From an uncultured Chthonomonas sp. (lineage in GTDB: Bacteria; Armatimonadota; Chthonomonadetes; Chthonomonadales; Chthonomonadaceae), in contig CAIONQ010000170.1 in NCBI GenBank assembly GCA_903859705.1, forward strand, positions 1 through 64,000: a DNA stretch of 64,000 nt, given 5' to 3'. Below, piece after piece: positions 42,986 through 52,120 of the stretch (the first letter of the stretch is position 1; every line of letters starts with the position of its first letter). A program made the translations under genes and the position numbers. The notes below the pieces were generated by a model. The model was not told where the DNA came from. It did not search any database and was given only the letters and a program-made list of their open reading frames with translations.

Positions 42986-45283
42986 ATGGTGATCAGATCG
43001 CTTGTCTGTAAGACAGTTTTGGCCGTGTCTGCGGTCAGTATATTTTGCGGGGTTGAGGCCATGGCGCAAACACCCGTACGTGACATTGCCTTCGAACAGG
43101 AGTATCACGAAGAGCATGCTCTTGCAACTTCAGATGCCAATGACGTGCGCTGCATCGCAGTATCAAAAGATGGCACCGTTTGGGCAGGAAGTGCGGATGG
43201 ACTTCATGTACTGAAGTCCGGAATCTGGAGCGCACCAATTGGCGGCACGGACCTTGGCCCGGTGCACAGCATTACCATAGATAGATCTGGCAAGGTCTGG
43301 ATAGGCTCCTGGAATGGCCTGTTCTGGATTGATCCAGCAGACCAATCTGTGCATCCTACAGAGCTCAAAGGCTCAGCAATTGCCTGTGTGCGTGCATGCA
43401 GCACCCCTGAGGGTGGTGAACAGATACTCGCCGCTGGGCCTACCGGCATCTGGCGTATATCCAGTGCATTAAAATTTGTTAGAGTATTTGGCACATCACA
43501 AACGAACATCCGGGCACTTCGGTTGGATGAGCACGGTGAAGTCTGGGTGGGTACTGCCAGCGGCCTGTATCACATACCCGCCGACATTAAGCCAACATTG
43601 GGTGATTCATCTATAAGATATTCACACCCAAACGCAGTACTAAGCAGCAATATCTCCGGCTTCGCGACTTTGCCCGGTGGCAAGTTTGCAATCTCCTCAA
43701 CGGGTGGACTAGATTTTTACCAGGGAGACCATCGTGTAGGCTCGCTAACTGCACGCGATGGTATGCCGTACCGCATTGCGCGGTCCGTATTCTCTGATGC
43801 TCAGGATCGCATCTGGTGCGCAACTCCAATAGGTGTGGTTCGATATGATCATGGCAAATGGAGCCTTCGGCACAGCCGTCGCTGGCTTTTGAGCGATGAT
43901 GTTCGCGACGTAGCCGTTGATGCTACTGGTACTGCCTGGGTGGCAACTGCAGGCGGCGTGGATGCTATTAAGTCTCGCCCAATGACACTGGCGCAAAAAG
44001 CACAGTACTACCTGGAAAACCTCCGCAAACGCCACCTGCGAGAGCCCGGCCTGGTTGGCCCTGCTGTACTTGTAACGCCGGGGGATCTTTCGAAGAGCTT
44101 CATCGAGGACGATGACAACGATGGCGAACATACGGGTATGTACCTGGCCATGGAGTCTATGCGTTATGCGGTAACGCACGATCCTGCAGCAAGAGCGAAT
44201 GCAAAAGTTGCATTTCATGCCCTGCTGGCACTTCAGCGCGCCACCGGCACGAGCCACTTCATCGCGAGATCGATTATGCCTGTTGACGGGCTGGCCCCGC
44301 GCCATGAGGTAGATAGAACGTTTACACCGCGCGAGATAGCAGAAGCGCGAAGGACTGATCCGCGTGCTAAGTCTATCGAAAAGCGTTGGCTGCCAACAGC
44401 AGATGGCAAGTGGCTATGGAAGCGGGATGCCAGCTCAGACGAAGTGGATGGCCATATGTTTGGCTACGGCAGTTACTTTGATCTGGCTGCAGATGATGAG
44501 GAGAAAAAACTGGTTGCAGACCAGGTAGATCGAATAATTGGTGGCATCGTGGATCACGGTTATTTACTGGTTGATATCGATGGCCGAGGTACACAGTGGG
44601 GCAACTGGTCACCACGCAGCCTGATAGGCGATCCGAACTGGCATGAAGAGGCCGCAGGCAACGCGGTAGAAATGATCTCTTACCTTGGTGTGGCATACCA
44701 TATGACGCACAAAGCAAAGTATATCGAATCTGCCAACCTCTTAATCAAGAAGTACGGGTATGACACGTTGATGACCCGAACCATCTTCGATACGCCTTCG
44801 GAACGCACCCATATCGAAGATGAACTGCTAACAATCACGTATCCCAACCTCATGAATCACCTGATCTTTCCAACACTTCAATCCAAGGCAAAGCTCAGCA
44901 TTCAGAACTGGCACAAAGCCTGTGCAAAAGATGGCATTCCGTTCTATGACTTTGTGTACAACCGGTACTCTGGCCAAACTGGCCCGCTGGACCGTGCAGT
45001 AACTACACTTCGAGAATGGCCACTATCTCACATCGAATGGACCGTAGATAATTCTAAGCGCGATGATGTTCGCCGAGACCTTACTCCTGGATTAGAAGAA
45101 GGCTTCCTGGATCGACTGGTGCCGCGAACCGAGATGGGGCTATGTATGTGGGATCAGGAGCCCTATAAGGCAGTAATTGGCAATGGAGGGCAGCGAGAGG
45201 ATCGTCAAAACGATTGGCTGCTTGCATATTGGATGGGGCGGTACTACGGATTGCTTACTGGTGACGATCAACATGCGGAATAG
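42986..45283 (+). CDS. Secreted beta-propeller plus helical-domain protein, paralog of the convergent gene
   Basis: A 765-residue exported protein. The signal peptide ends near AMAQT (residue 28). Residues 50-335 contain repeated propeller blades of the two-component-regulator type (GTVWAGSADGLHVL, GKVWIGSWNGLFWI, GEVWVGTASGLYHI, DRIWCATPIGVVRY, GTAWVATAGGVDAI). From MTLAQKAQYY (about 332) the rest is helical and shared with the neighbour: DNDG-TGMYLAMESMRYA, DASSDEVDGHMFGY, WGNWSPRSL, NSKRDDV and WLLAYWMGRYYGLL. No histidine-kinase module is present. The helical domain could be a glycosidase-type alpha barrel, but no catalytic motif was recognised. Confidence 0.8.
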   Translation: MVIRSLVCKTVLAVSAVSIFCGVEAMAQTPVRDIAFEQEYHEEHALATSDANDVRCIAVSKDGTVWAGSADGLHVLKSGIWSAPIGGTDLGPVHSITIDRSGKVWIGSWNGLFWIDPADQSVHPTELKGSAIACVRACSTPEGGEQILAAGPTGIWRISSALKFVRVFGTSQTNIRALRLDEHGEVWVGTASGLYHIPADIKPTLGDSSIRYSHPNAVLSSNISGFATLPGGKFAISSTGGLDFYQGDHRVGSLTARDGMPYRIARSVFSDAQDRIWCATPIGVVRYDHGKWSLRHSRRWLLSDDVRDVAVDATGTAWVATAGGVDAIKSRPMTLAQKAQYYLENLRKRHLREPGLVGPAVLVTPGDLSKSFIEDDDNDGEHTGMYLAMESMRYAVTHDPAARANAKVAFHALLALQRATGTSHFIARSIMPVDGLAPRHEVDRTFTPREIAEARRTDPRAKSIEKRWLPTADGKWLWKRDASSDEVDGHMFGYGSYFDLAADDEEKKLVADQVDRIIGGIVDHGYLLVDIDGRGTQWGNWSPRSLIGDPNWHEEAAGNAVEMISYLGVAYHMTHKAKYIESANLLIKKYGYDTLMTRTIFDTPSERTHIEDELLTITYPNLMNHLIFPTLQSKAKLSIQNWHKACAKDGIPFYDFVYNRYSGQTGPLDRAVTTLREWPLSHIEWTVDNSKRDDVRRDLTPGLEEGFLDRLVPRTEMGLCMWDQEPYKAVIGNGGQREDRQNDWLLAYWMGRYYGLLTGDDQHAE

Positions 45284-45312
45284 GCCGTAATCTGATGAGG
45301 CACCCGGCATAG

Positions 45313-45358
45313 ATTAATAAGGGGGGTGGCAGATTACTCTGCCACCCCCCTTATTAAT
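45313..45358. terminator. Perfect 21-bp bidirectional terminator
   Basis: Arms 45313-45333 and 45338-45358 are fully complementary with a four-base loop (TTAC); the core is GGGGGGTGGCAGA, with AT-rich ends on both sides. It lies between the two convergent paralogs and should serve both. Confidence 0.92.
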
Positions 45359-45375
45359 GTCCACTCTACTTATGG

Positions 45376-47364
45376 TTACTTCCCGGCAGGCAAGTATCCA
45401 TAGTAAACACCTACCCAGTAGCCAAGCAGCCAGGCCGCGCCATCATCCAGCACTTCACCATCGCCACCACCATCTGCATCAAAGGGATTGCCGTTCCAGC
45501 GATGCAGCGCGCGCTCGGAAATTGGAAGAACGCGCGTTAGTTCACGCGCAGAGTGAAGACCACGACCTGATTTAAACTGCACGTCATCTCTCTTGCTGTT
45601 AACCATTCTCCACTGTACGCGGTCCCACGGCCAATCCTGAAGTGATTCCTCTGCCTCATCTGGTGCACAGGGTGCACCCGTAAGTCCGCCGTACATGTAG
45701 TTGTAGAATGGGCTGCGCTCAAATTTCAGAGATTGTAGCACGCCAGTATCTTCCCATGTGCCACGCAGGCTCTGAAGCAGGATTTTGCGCCGGGAGGCGT
45801 CCGTTTCCAACGTTAGAAGCGTATGGTAGTTGATGTACGCCATCTCATCGTCTGAGTGGTTGATGTTCTGCCACTCTGCCGGCGTACGTGTTCGCCATGC
45901 CAGCGTATTGAGCAGGTAATGATGCTGATTAATCAGCATTTCATACAATTTCTCATATTTTGCATCACCTGTAAAGTGGAACGTTGCCTTTAAGTAGGCC
46001 ATCATCTGCATGGAGTTGAGCGCGCGCTGATCCGCCCATGCAGGGTCATCATTGATTGTCTCGGGAGCAAACACGCCCCATCGGGTGCGCTTTCCCGTAT
46101 GGCCAATCAGGTTAAACCCACCCGCAATAATGTTATCGGTAACTCGCTGACAGGTGGCTGCAATCTTCTTCTTCTGTTCTGGAGTAGCGGCCAGGTCAAA
46201 GAAGGTAGTCCATGCAAAGTAGTGGCCATCTAGTTCGTCTGAGCTGGTATCGCCCTTACACCACACATGCGGATCGACTTTAGACCGGAACCAAATCTTC
46301 TCGCCTTCGCCGTCAACACGAACTGTTTCATCAGCGCTGAAGCCGTCAACGCCGTTCTTGAGCTCCTCGTCAGTTACAACTGCACGCGCCGGGAAACCAG
46401 AAATACCGGTAAGGCGCTCTAGCTCAAGCATCGCATTAAGAGCCTGCCAGCCATCCTTGCGAGCGGCCTCGTCTTTGGTGGCTGCGTAACGATATGCCAT
46501 TGCTGCAACGTACATGCCATTCCACAGGCCATCGTTGTCGCTTGCCTCAAATCGGCCACTGGCAAGATCAGATGGGTCTTTTAGATGGCGCTCGTTTATG
46601 TAGCCGCGGCGGTTGTTATACTTCTGAGTTATGTCGTTAAAGTACGTGGCCTTCTGTGCAAGGGTTATTTGCTTTTCTTCAATGCCTGCAAATCCAGCAT
46701 TGGTGTTAAGCCATATTCGCCCCGTACTGTCGCCCCAGATGTGCGTTACGTTATTGCCTGGCAGCCAGCGCTTGCCAGCAAAGTACCGAAATCGCCCATT
46801 GCGCATGCGCCATGCGCCATTTGCGGTTCCCGCCCATAGGTCGCCATTTGGTGCCGTGTACAGGCAACGGAGAACCTCTACAGGCATTCCGTCGCGGCGA
46901 TCAATGCCATGCCACCAATCATTGCCATCGGTAAAGAACAGTCCGAAATTGGTGCCAGCAAGGATGTTACCATCTTTATCGCCAGCTACACAGGTTACAA
47001 CGGTATCTACCGGTACGGTAGGCTGCAATGTCTGCAGCCATTTGGGGTGAACAATTGGGCCAAATCCCTGCCCGTTCTTGCCAGTCTTAAAGCCACCCTT
47101 ATCGGTTATTACCCATAGCGATCCGTTGCGGCCACGAGCTGCAGAAAGGATCTGTGCACCGGCGGGCAGTTTGCTTCGGTCTACGAAGTCAAAGTTGGTA
47201 ATGGGCTCATTGAAGCCCGCAGGCATTGGCGTGCCTGGTGCGTACCGTGTTGCTAATAGCTGAGGATAGGTAGTAGAAGTAGGGCCAGCTAGTGCTGGCG
47301 CTCCTACAGTCAGCGCTGCAGCCGCGGCACTAATTGCCACGGCAGCAGACACAAGTGATTTCAT
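45376..47364 (-). CDS. Secreted beta-propeller plus helical-domain protein (second paralog)
   Basis: A 662-residue exported protein built like its convergent neighbour but with fewer blades. Signal peptide about 1-26 (AAAALTVGAPALAG). Propeller blades are GSLWVITDKGGFK, GNILAGTNFGLFF, GDLWAGTANGAWR and GRIWLNTNAGFAG. The helical part begins ITLAQKATYF and shares DNDG-NGMYVAAMAYRYA, DTSSDELDGHYFAW, GVFAPETI, NSKRDDV and WLLGYWVGVYYGYL. AGGAG ten bases upstream supports the ATG. The gene starts 49 bp from the sialidase-like gene's stop and may end that minus-strand run. Confidence 0.8.
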   Translation of the reverse strand: MKSLVSAAVAISAAAAALTVGAPALAGPTSTTYPQLLATRYAPGTPMPAGFNEPITNFDFVDRSKLPAGAQILSAARGRNGSLWVITDKGGFKTGKNGQGFGPIVHPKWLQTLQPTVPVDTVVTCVAGDKDGNILAGTNFGLFFTDGNDWWHGIDRRDGMPVEVLRCLYTAPNGDLWAGTANGAWRMRNGRFRYFAGKRWLPGNNVTHIWGDSTGRIWLNTNAGFAGIEEKQITLAQKATYFNDITQKYNNRRGYINERHLKDPSDLASGRFEASDNDGLWNGMYVAAMAYRYAATKDEAARKDGWQALNAMLELERLTGISGFPARAVVTDEELKNGVDGFSADETVRVDGEGEKIWFRSKVDPHVWCKGDTSSDELDGHYFAWTTFFDLAATPEQKKKIAATCQRVTDNIIAGGFNLIGHTGKRTRWGVFAPETINDDPAWADQRALNSMQMMAYLKATFHFTGDAKYEKLYEMLINQHHYLLNTLAWRTRTPAEWQNINHSDDEMAYINYHTLLTLETDASRRKILLQSLRGTWEDTGVLQSLKFERSPFYNYMYGGLTGAPCAPDEAEESLQDWPWDRVQWRMVNSKRDDVQFKSGRGLHSARELTRVLPISERALHRWNGNPFDADGGGDGEVLDDGAAWLLGYWVGVYYGYLPAGK

Positions 47365-47412
47365 GATGACTGTTACTCCTGATGATAATTGTTGAGAGTG
47401 ACTCCGAATGCA

Positions 47413-48756
47413 CTATTTAGCCTGAATAGGCTGCCTGCCATTGGGATCGAGAATCCACGCTTCGTTGATCTCTACATGCTTGATGCTTTCGCCTGAAGAT
47501 GGCTCGGAAGCGGACGACTTGCGCATGGATATGGAGTAGCTCATGTGAATTGAGCCATCCTTCGCCTGGATAATGGATGGGTAAGAGTACGATCCAAATG
47601 TTTTTGGATCTGTATCATGCTCTACCCATTTCTTGTAGAGCCATGTTCGGCCCTCATCTTCAGAAACGGATATGGCGAGGCTGTGCCGTCCGTCCTCTGT
47701 ATCGTTGTTTAGCATAAGCCAGCGGCCACTTTTAAGAATAATGGCTTCAACGCCAGCTCCGGGGTCTGGAAGCTCAATGTCGTGAGCAATGCTCCATGTT
47801 TTGCCTTCATCCGACGATTCCGACAGCTGAACTCGTTGAGGTGGCGGGCCATTGTCACGCATAAAGGCCAACAGCGTTCCATCTTTTCGTTGCAAAATAG
47901 ATGGCTGAACGCCACTCTGGCTGATTATCGGGGCACTTACTTGCCAGGTCTCACCCAGGTCATCGGTGTAGCCCACCAGCGAAATGTCATAAAAATCGGA
48001 GTAAAGCGGCACAAGCAGGCGTTGCCCACCGCCCTTAAGTTGGATAAGGGTAGGGTGTGCACGCGTCATCCAACCAAGCCGCATGGCCAGCTTGTCTTTT
48101 GCCTTAGCCAGTACTCCTGCCATCAATATGCGTACTTTTGCTGCGCGGGCGGGCTCGGCCTTTTGCAGCACTGGCTCCCACACGCCCGGAATATCCCGAA
48201 CCAGAGCTTCCGAAAACTCTGGCCCTGGTTTGAGCAGCATCAAGTCGCTCTTATCCCACTTAACGGCCGTGCCCGGTTTTGAAAAAGAGGAGCTAATTTT
48301 AACGCGCGTAATTGCACTTTCCCACTGATTATTTAAAATAGTAGAGTGCATCAGCCACAGGCGCTTTAAAGGGTCCACCCAGATGCATGGATTAGTATCA
48401 GGAAATCCCGGAGTATCCGAAATTACCATCTCCTTTTCCCAAATATGAGAGCCTTTTGTAAGGCGCGAGCCCATGATTGCCACATCATCTGCTGTGCGTT
48501 CACCTGATCCACGGTACCAGCAAGTAAACAGGCCGCCACCGGGCATTTCTACAACGCAGCTGCCATGATTGTGCCGGTGTTCAGGCGTGAATATTAGCTC
48601 GCCTTTGTACATCGGAGTAGCAGTTTTCATCGAGGTGCCCCCTTTCGTATGCGGCTGCGGAGTGCCGGGCTTGGCTAGAGTTGGGGCTGCACACAGAGCC
48701 GCAAGCGTTAGTGCGAATGCTGTGGGGCACATATCAAAAACACGACGTGTCCTCAT
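47413..48756 (-). CDS. Secreted sialidase-fold (BNR/Asp-box) exo-glycosidase
   Basis: A 447-residue exported six-bladed propeller. The signal peptide covers about 1-28 (ALTLAALCAAPTLAK). Three Asp-boxes are visible: TDDLGETW, SDEGKTW and SEDEGRTW. HRHNHGSCVVEMPGGGLFTCWYRGSGER resembles the first arginine-bearing blade of sialidase-like proteins; its piece CWYRGSGER holds the likely active-site Arg. In this bacterial group such proteins often act on plant or environmental sugars rather than sialic acid. AGGAG precedes the start by 11 bases, overlapping the end of the upstream membrane-protein gene (gap six bases), so the two are coupled. Confidence 0.82.
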   Translation of the reverse strand: MRTRRVFDMCPTAFALTLAALCAAPTLAKPGTPQPHTKGGTSMKTATPMYKGELIFTPEHRHNHGSCVVEMPGGGLFTCWYRGSGERTADDVAIMGSRLTKGSHIWEKEMVISDTPGFPDTNPCIWVDPLKRLWLMHSTILNNQWESAITRVKISSSFSKPGTAVKWDKSDLMLLKPGPEFSEALVRDIPGVWEPVLQKAEPARAAKVRILMAGVLAKAKDKLAMRLGWMTRAHPTLIQLKGGGQRLLVPLYSDFYDISLVGYTDDLGETWQVSAPIISQSGVQPSILQRKDGTLLAFMRDNGPPPQRVQLSESSDEGKTWSIAHDIELPDPGAGVEAIILKSGRWLMLNNDTEDGRHSLAISVSEDEGRTWLYKKWVEHDTDPKTFGSYSYPSIIQAKDGSIHMSYSISMRKSSASEPSSGESIKHVEINEAWILDPNGRQPIQAK

Positions 48757-48762
48757 GTGGAA

Positions 48763-50334
48763 TTACTCTCCTGTGGGCTTTGCCTTCGGCCCAAATCGGT
48801 AATGGTGTCCGGCATAGCCGGCAAACTGGTCGCCATACATGGCGCGAACTCCGGCCCAGCAAACCACTGGGACAACAGCAAACAGCAGCGCACCAAAAGC
48901 CCATGCTCTGCGTAATAGTGGCTCATATCCTGCGCTTTGAAGCACTCGCTGTTCGTGTGTTTCGTTGGCCCACAGCAGGCACATCAGGCTAACAAGTAAG
49001 CCGTTGACAAATATGGTGCCTTCCGTTATAAGGCGAACCTTGTCGAAGGAAACCAGAGCCTTCATGAAATTGGCAATTATCATCCACCAGTTGAGCGCCA
49101 AAAACAGCAGTTGCGCTTTGCCCAGTGCCGATTGAGGGACTAGTGCGATGGGCTTGCGCAGGTGGCTGCGAATGAGCCAGATAAACGTTGCTGCCAGTAA
49201 AAAGTAGAACAGGTCAAACCAGCCAGCGGTGGTAAGAAAATACATTTGTGGCTTAATTGCCTTGCTATCCGTCCAATCCGTAACCTGCTTCCACATGTTC
49301 AGGTAGGTTAACAGCAGCATCAAAAAGGCAACCATAAAACCGTTGTAAAACCCTGGTACGGCGGGTTCATCAACGGCAATAGGCGCCCTCTTAAAGAGAG
49401 GTATAAAAGCAACAGCTAGTGCAACACCATTCATAAATCCGTAGGATTGCTCCAGCACGCTATGCCAGTTGGTATCCAATCCTGATTTAATTTCGGTAAG
49501 TTTGAACAGTACAGCCAGCGCAAATGCTGCTCCACCAAGTACGCCAGTTATGGCGCCGCTCAGCACGGCTCCTCTAACACCAGTGCGCCATAAATAAACA
49601 AAAAGCGCAATCGTAAGCCCAAGATTTCCCACCCAGCTCTCGCTCTTGTTGGGTGCCATGGACACATGCAGGCCAACCTTAAGTATGAGGAAACCTATCC
49701 ACCATCCCGCAGCACACGCTATGATAAGTCGTTCAGCCCAGTCCAATTTTCGCCGGATTATCCCGCGTAATGGGATGAGGATAATGGTAAGCAGGGCAGA
49801 CATCCAGTCTGTATCAAACCAATCCATAGGGCTGTGTTTATGCCACTTCGGAACAGTATCAATGAAGTGCGCCTCAAACTGGTTTTCTGCCCACCATGCA
49901 ATAAATAGGATAATGAACGGAACCACAAACTGAGATAACTTTTCTCTACTCAGGTATGCTGGCAGGGCCGTGCCCATGCCGCCCACAGCTCCCCACAGAA
50001 AGCCAACGACAAACAGGCAGTAAAATCCATAAAGTACTGAACCAGAATGGCCAGAGTGCGTATATGCAATCAGCACCATGTAGGCCATGCAGGCGCCAAT
50101 TGCCCAGCCTGCAGCACCAAAAACGCCGAAATAAGCTATTCTTCGCACCCAGTCATCGCGTTTGGAAATTAGTACAGCAGCCATTGCTGCCAGCGCCCCA
50201 GGTAGTGCCGCGCCCCACTGGTGGCCATAATTGCCGCGTATTCCCCAACCAATGGAGAGAGATAACCCCACAAATAGAAGCGTCTGCCATCGCAACGGAG
50301 TGGCAGACGCATTGCTGGTAGAACCTGAAACCAT
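48763..50334 (-). CDS. Polytopic membrane protein of unknown function
   Basis: A 523-residue protein with about 12-13 predicted transmembrane helices. Distinctive conserved-looking loops are GWGIRGNYGHQWGAALPGA near the N-terminus, FLWGAVGGMGTALPAY, and AWWAENQFEAHF. It is not a recognisable MFS, ABC or APC transporter. ATG 50334 is chosen for GAGAGGAA upstream; the in-frame extension to 50361 is unlikely. It sits between the secreted polygalacturonase and the sialidase-like gene on the same strand, six bases from the latter, so a role in uptake or membrane handling of released sugars is plausible but unproven. Confidence 0.7.
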   Translation of the reverse strand: MVSGSTSNASATPLRWQTLLFVGLSLSIGWGIRGNYGHQWGAALPGALAAMAAVLISKRDDWVRRIAYFGVFGAAGWAIGACMAYMVLIAYTHSGHSGSVLYGFYCLFVVGFLWGAVGGMGTALPAYLSREKLSQFVVPFIILFIAWWAENQFEAHFIDTVPKWHKHSPMDWFDTDWMSALLTIILIPLRGIIRRKLDWAERLIIACAAGWWIGFLILKVGLHVSMAPNKSESWVGNLGLTIALFVYLWRTGVRGAVLSGAITGVLGGAAFALAVLFKLTEIKSGLDTNWHSVLEQSYGFMNGVALAVAFIPLFKRAPIAVDEPAVPGFYNGFMVAFLMLLLTYLNMWKQVTDWTDSKAIKPQMYFLTTAGWFDLFYFLLAATFIWLIRSHLRKPIALVPQSALGKAQLLFLALNWWMIIANFMKALVSFDKVRLITEGTIFVNGLLVSLMCLLWANETHEQRVLQSAGYEPLLRRAWAFGALLFAVVPVVCWAGVRAMYGDQFAGYAGHHYRFGPKAKPTGE

Positions 50335-50431
50335 ACCAGAATTCCTCTCAAGCACACACAAGACCAGCTGGCCACTAATGCAAACTCAAGTTCTCGTGTG
50401 TATCTGGAGAGTCCTCTGTGATCGACCTAGT

Positions 50432-52012
50432 TTATGACACTTTGTGACCGTAAATTCGCAGATCTGACTGTTTTGTGCCTTTTAAAAGCACACTTTTTGT
50501 CAGGTTTCCATCAGGTGCGCAATCTATAAATTCTACAATCCCACATGCGTCCAGCACCACAGAGGGTTGGCCATCAGTAGTGCTCCATATCGGCACAACC
50601 TCAAATACAGTGTTGGCAACGTCCTGGCAGTATATCATTACCGATTTGCCAGATGGCAGTGTATTACTCGGTGGCTTCTGGTTCCAATCTACTTTCCTGT
50701 CGTCTGGCACGGCCAATCGATACAGGTTAGGGGTAGTTGTAATGTCTATGTGGTCCATTCTCACGTTTCGAAGATGGCGTAAATACAAGCCGTCGCTCGG
50801 CAGTGGTCCAAACATGTCATCGTCGGGGTAGTCCGCAATGCTCTCTGGCACTGGTATCTCTAATTTACGAAGCATTCCGGCACCACTGTATGAAATCTGA
50901 ATGTGGGATAGCCGAACATCTTCAATCATGCTTCCCGGTATGCCCGCAAGTGTGCAAACCAGGGATGCATTGCGGGCAACGATGTTGGATATGGCAACAT
51001 GGGCAAGCGAGCCTGGCACTGCGGGGCTCAGATCTCGCCCGCGGTTTCCTAACCGCATGTAGAATGGGCTTCGCACTCCATCCATGGCGAGGTTACTCAC
51101 CGTAACACCGCTGATGTTCGCGCCATCTACAGACTCGAGTGCAACTCCGCCAGATGCAGGGCCTGCCTGTGGAAACCCACCCATTACACAATTACTAACG
51201 GAGATTTGCCGAAAGTCGCTTCCAGATTCGGTACCGAGTTTAAAACAGTAACAGGTTGTTCCAAGGTAGCAATTTGTAACGGTAACGTTTTCGCAGGGGC
51301 GATGCACACCCAGTGAGAAGCTGGATTTCAGGACAATTGCATCATCGCGCGACTCTATGTGGCAGTTCGAGATGCTGACATTGGAACAGGAATCGGGGTC
51401 TATCCCATCTGCATAGCCATTCAGTATGGTTACGCCATCAATGGTTACGTGGTTGCACCCAAGCATGCTAATGTTGTAATTGGGTGCATTGCGAATGGTT
51501 ATGCCCTTAACAGAAAAGAAGTTGCAATTGCGGGCAGCAATTGGCTTTGGGCCATGGCGTTTTGTAAAGTTTGCATCTATTTCGCCATCGCCAGATATGG
51601 AGGCATGTGTGAGGCCTTCACACTGGATGAGCGCATGATTGAAAAACGAGGTTTCCTGATCGGCAGCGTTCTTGAACTTCAGGGTTTCGGCAGGATCGTA
51701 ACCGGATCTATCTGGCTTGCCAAGCAGAATGGCACCTGCATCAAGGTGCAATGTGCAGTTGGAGCTCATGTGGATGGTACCAGTTAAGTACTTTCCGCCG
51801 GGAACTACTACTGTGCCGCCCCCTGCGCGCGAGCATGCCCGGATGGTGGCGTTTATGGCAACGGTGTCATCGTGCATGCCATCGCCAGCCGCGCCCGTAA
51901 GCCGCACATTAAATGAAGTAGAAAAGCTCTGACACTCGGCTTTTCCGCTGGGGAAAATCCCCCCGATTACTGCCAGCACCATGGCTGGTATCAGCCCGAC
52001 AGATACCTTCAT
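50432..52012 (-). CDS. Secreted GH28 polygalacturonase-family glycosidase
   Basis: A 526-residue right-handed beta-helix enzyme that hydrolyses galacturonan or rhamnogalacturonan backbones of pectin. Signal peptide about 1-27. FNVRLTGAAGDGMHDDTVAI is the usual N-terminal start of the fold. The catalytic region is GYADGIDPDSCSN (first acidic residues), SRDDAIVLKSS (paired Asp) and GTESGSDF, matching the NxD/DD/G-H-G pattern except that the GHG His is replaced by GTESG, as in exo-acting or divergent members. Length is on the large side, with a C-terminal extra beta domain. First gene of the GH28, membrane protein, sialidase run. Confidence 0.9.
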   Translation of the reverse strand: MKVSVGLIPAMVLAVIGGIFPSGKAECQSFSTSFNVRLTGAAGDGMHDDTVAINATIRACSRAGGGTVVVPGGKYLTGTIHMSSNCTLHLDAGAILLGKPDRSGYDPAETLKFKNAADQETSFFNHALIQCEGLTHASISGDGEIDANFTKRHGPKPIAARNCNFFSVKGITIRNAPNYNISMLGCNHVTIDGVTILNGYADGIDPDSCSNVSISNCHIESRDDAIVLKSSFSLGVHRPCENVTVTNCYLGTTCYCFKLGTESGSDFRQISVSNCVMGGFPQAGPASGGVALESVDGANISGVTVSNLAMDGVRSPFYMRLGNRGRDLSPAVPGSLAHVAISNIVARNASLVCTLAGIPGSMIEDVRLSHIQISYSGAGMLRKLEIPVPESIADYPDDDMFGPLPSDGLYLRHLRNVRMDHIDITTTPNLYRLAVPDDRKVDWNQKPPSNTLPSGKSVMIYCQDVANTVFEVVPIWSTTDGQPSVVLDACGIVEFIDCAPDGNLTKSVLLKGTKQSDLRIYGHKVS

Positions 52013-52045
52013 TGCATCACCCTTCCGAACACTGCTAACAAAGAT

Positions 52046-52077
52046 GCGGCAGCAGAGGATTCCCCCTCTGCCGCCGC
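52046..52077 (-). terminator. Hairpin terminator after the DUF1501 gene
   Basis: GCGGCAGCAGAGG (52046-52058) pairs with CCTCTGCCGCCGC (52065-52077), one mismatch, six-base loop. No strong T-run on the minus strand, so efficiency is uncertain. Confidence 0.6.
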
Positions 52078-52120
52078 AGTCCCTGCTTTATTGCTGGAAG
52101 AAACGATGGATTCGCGTTAC

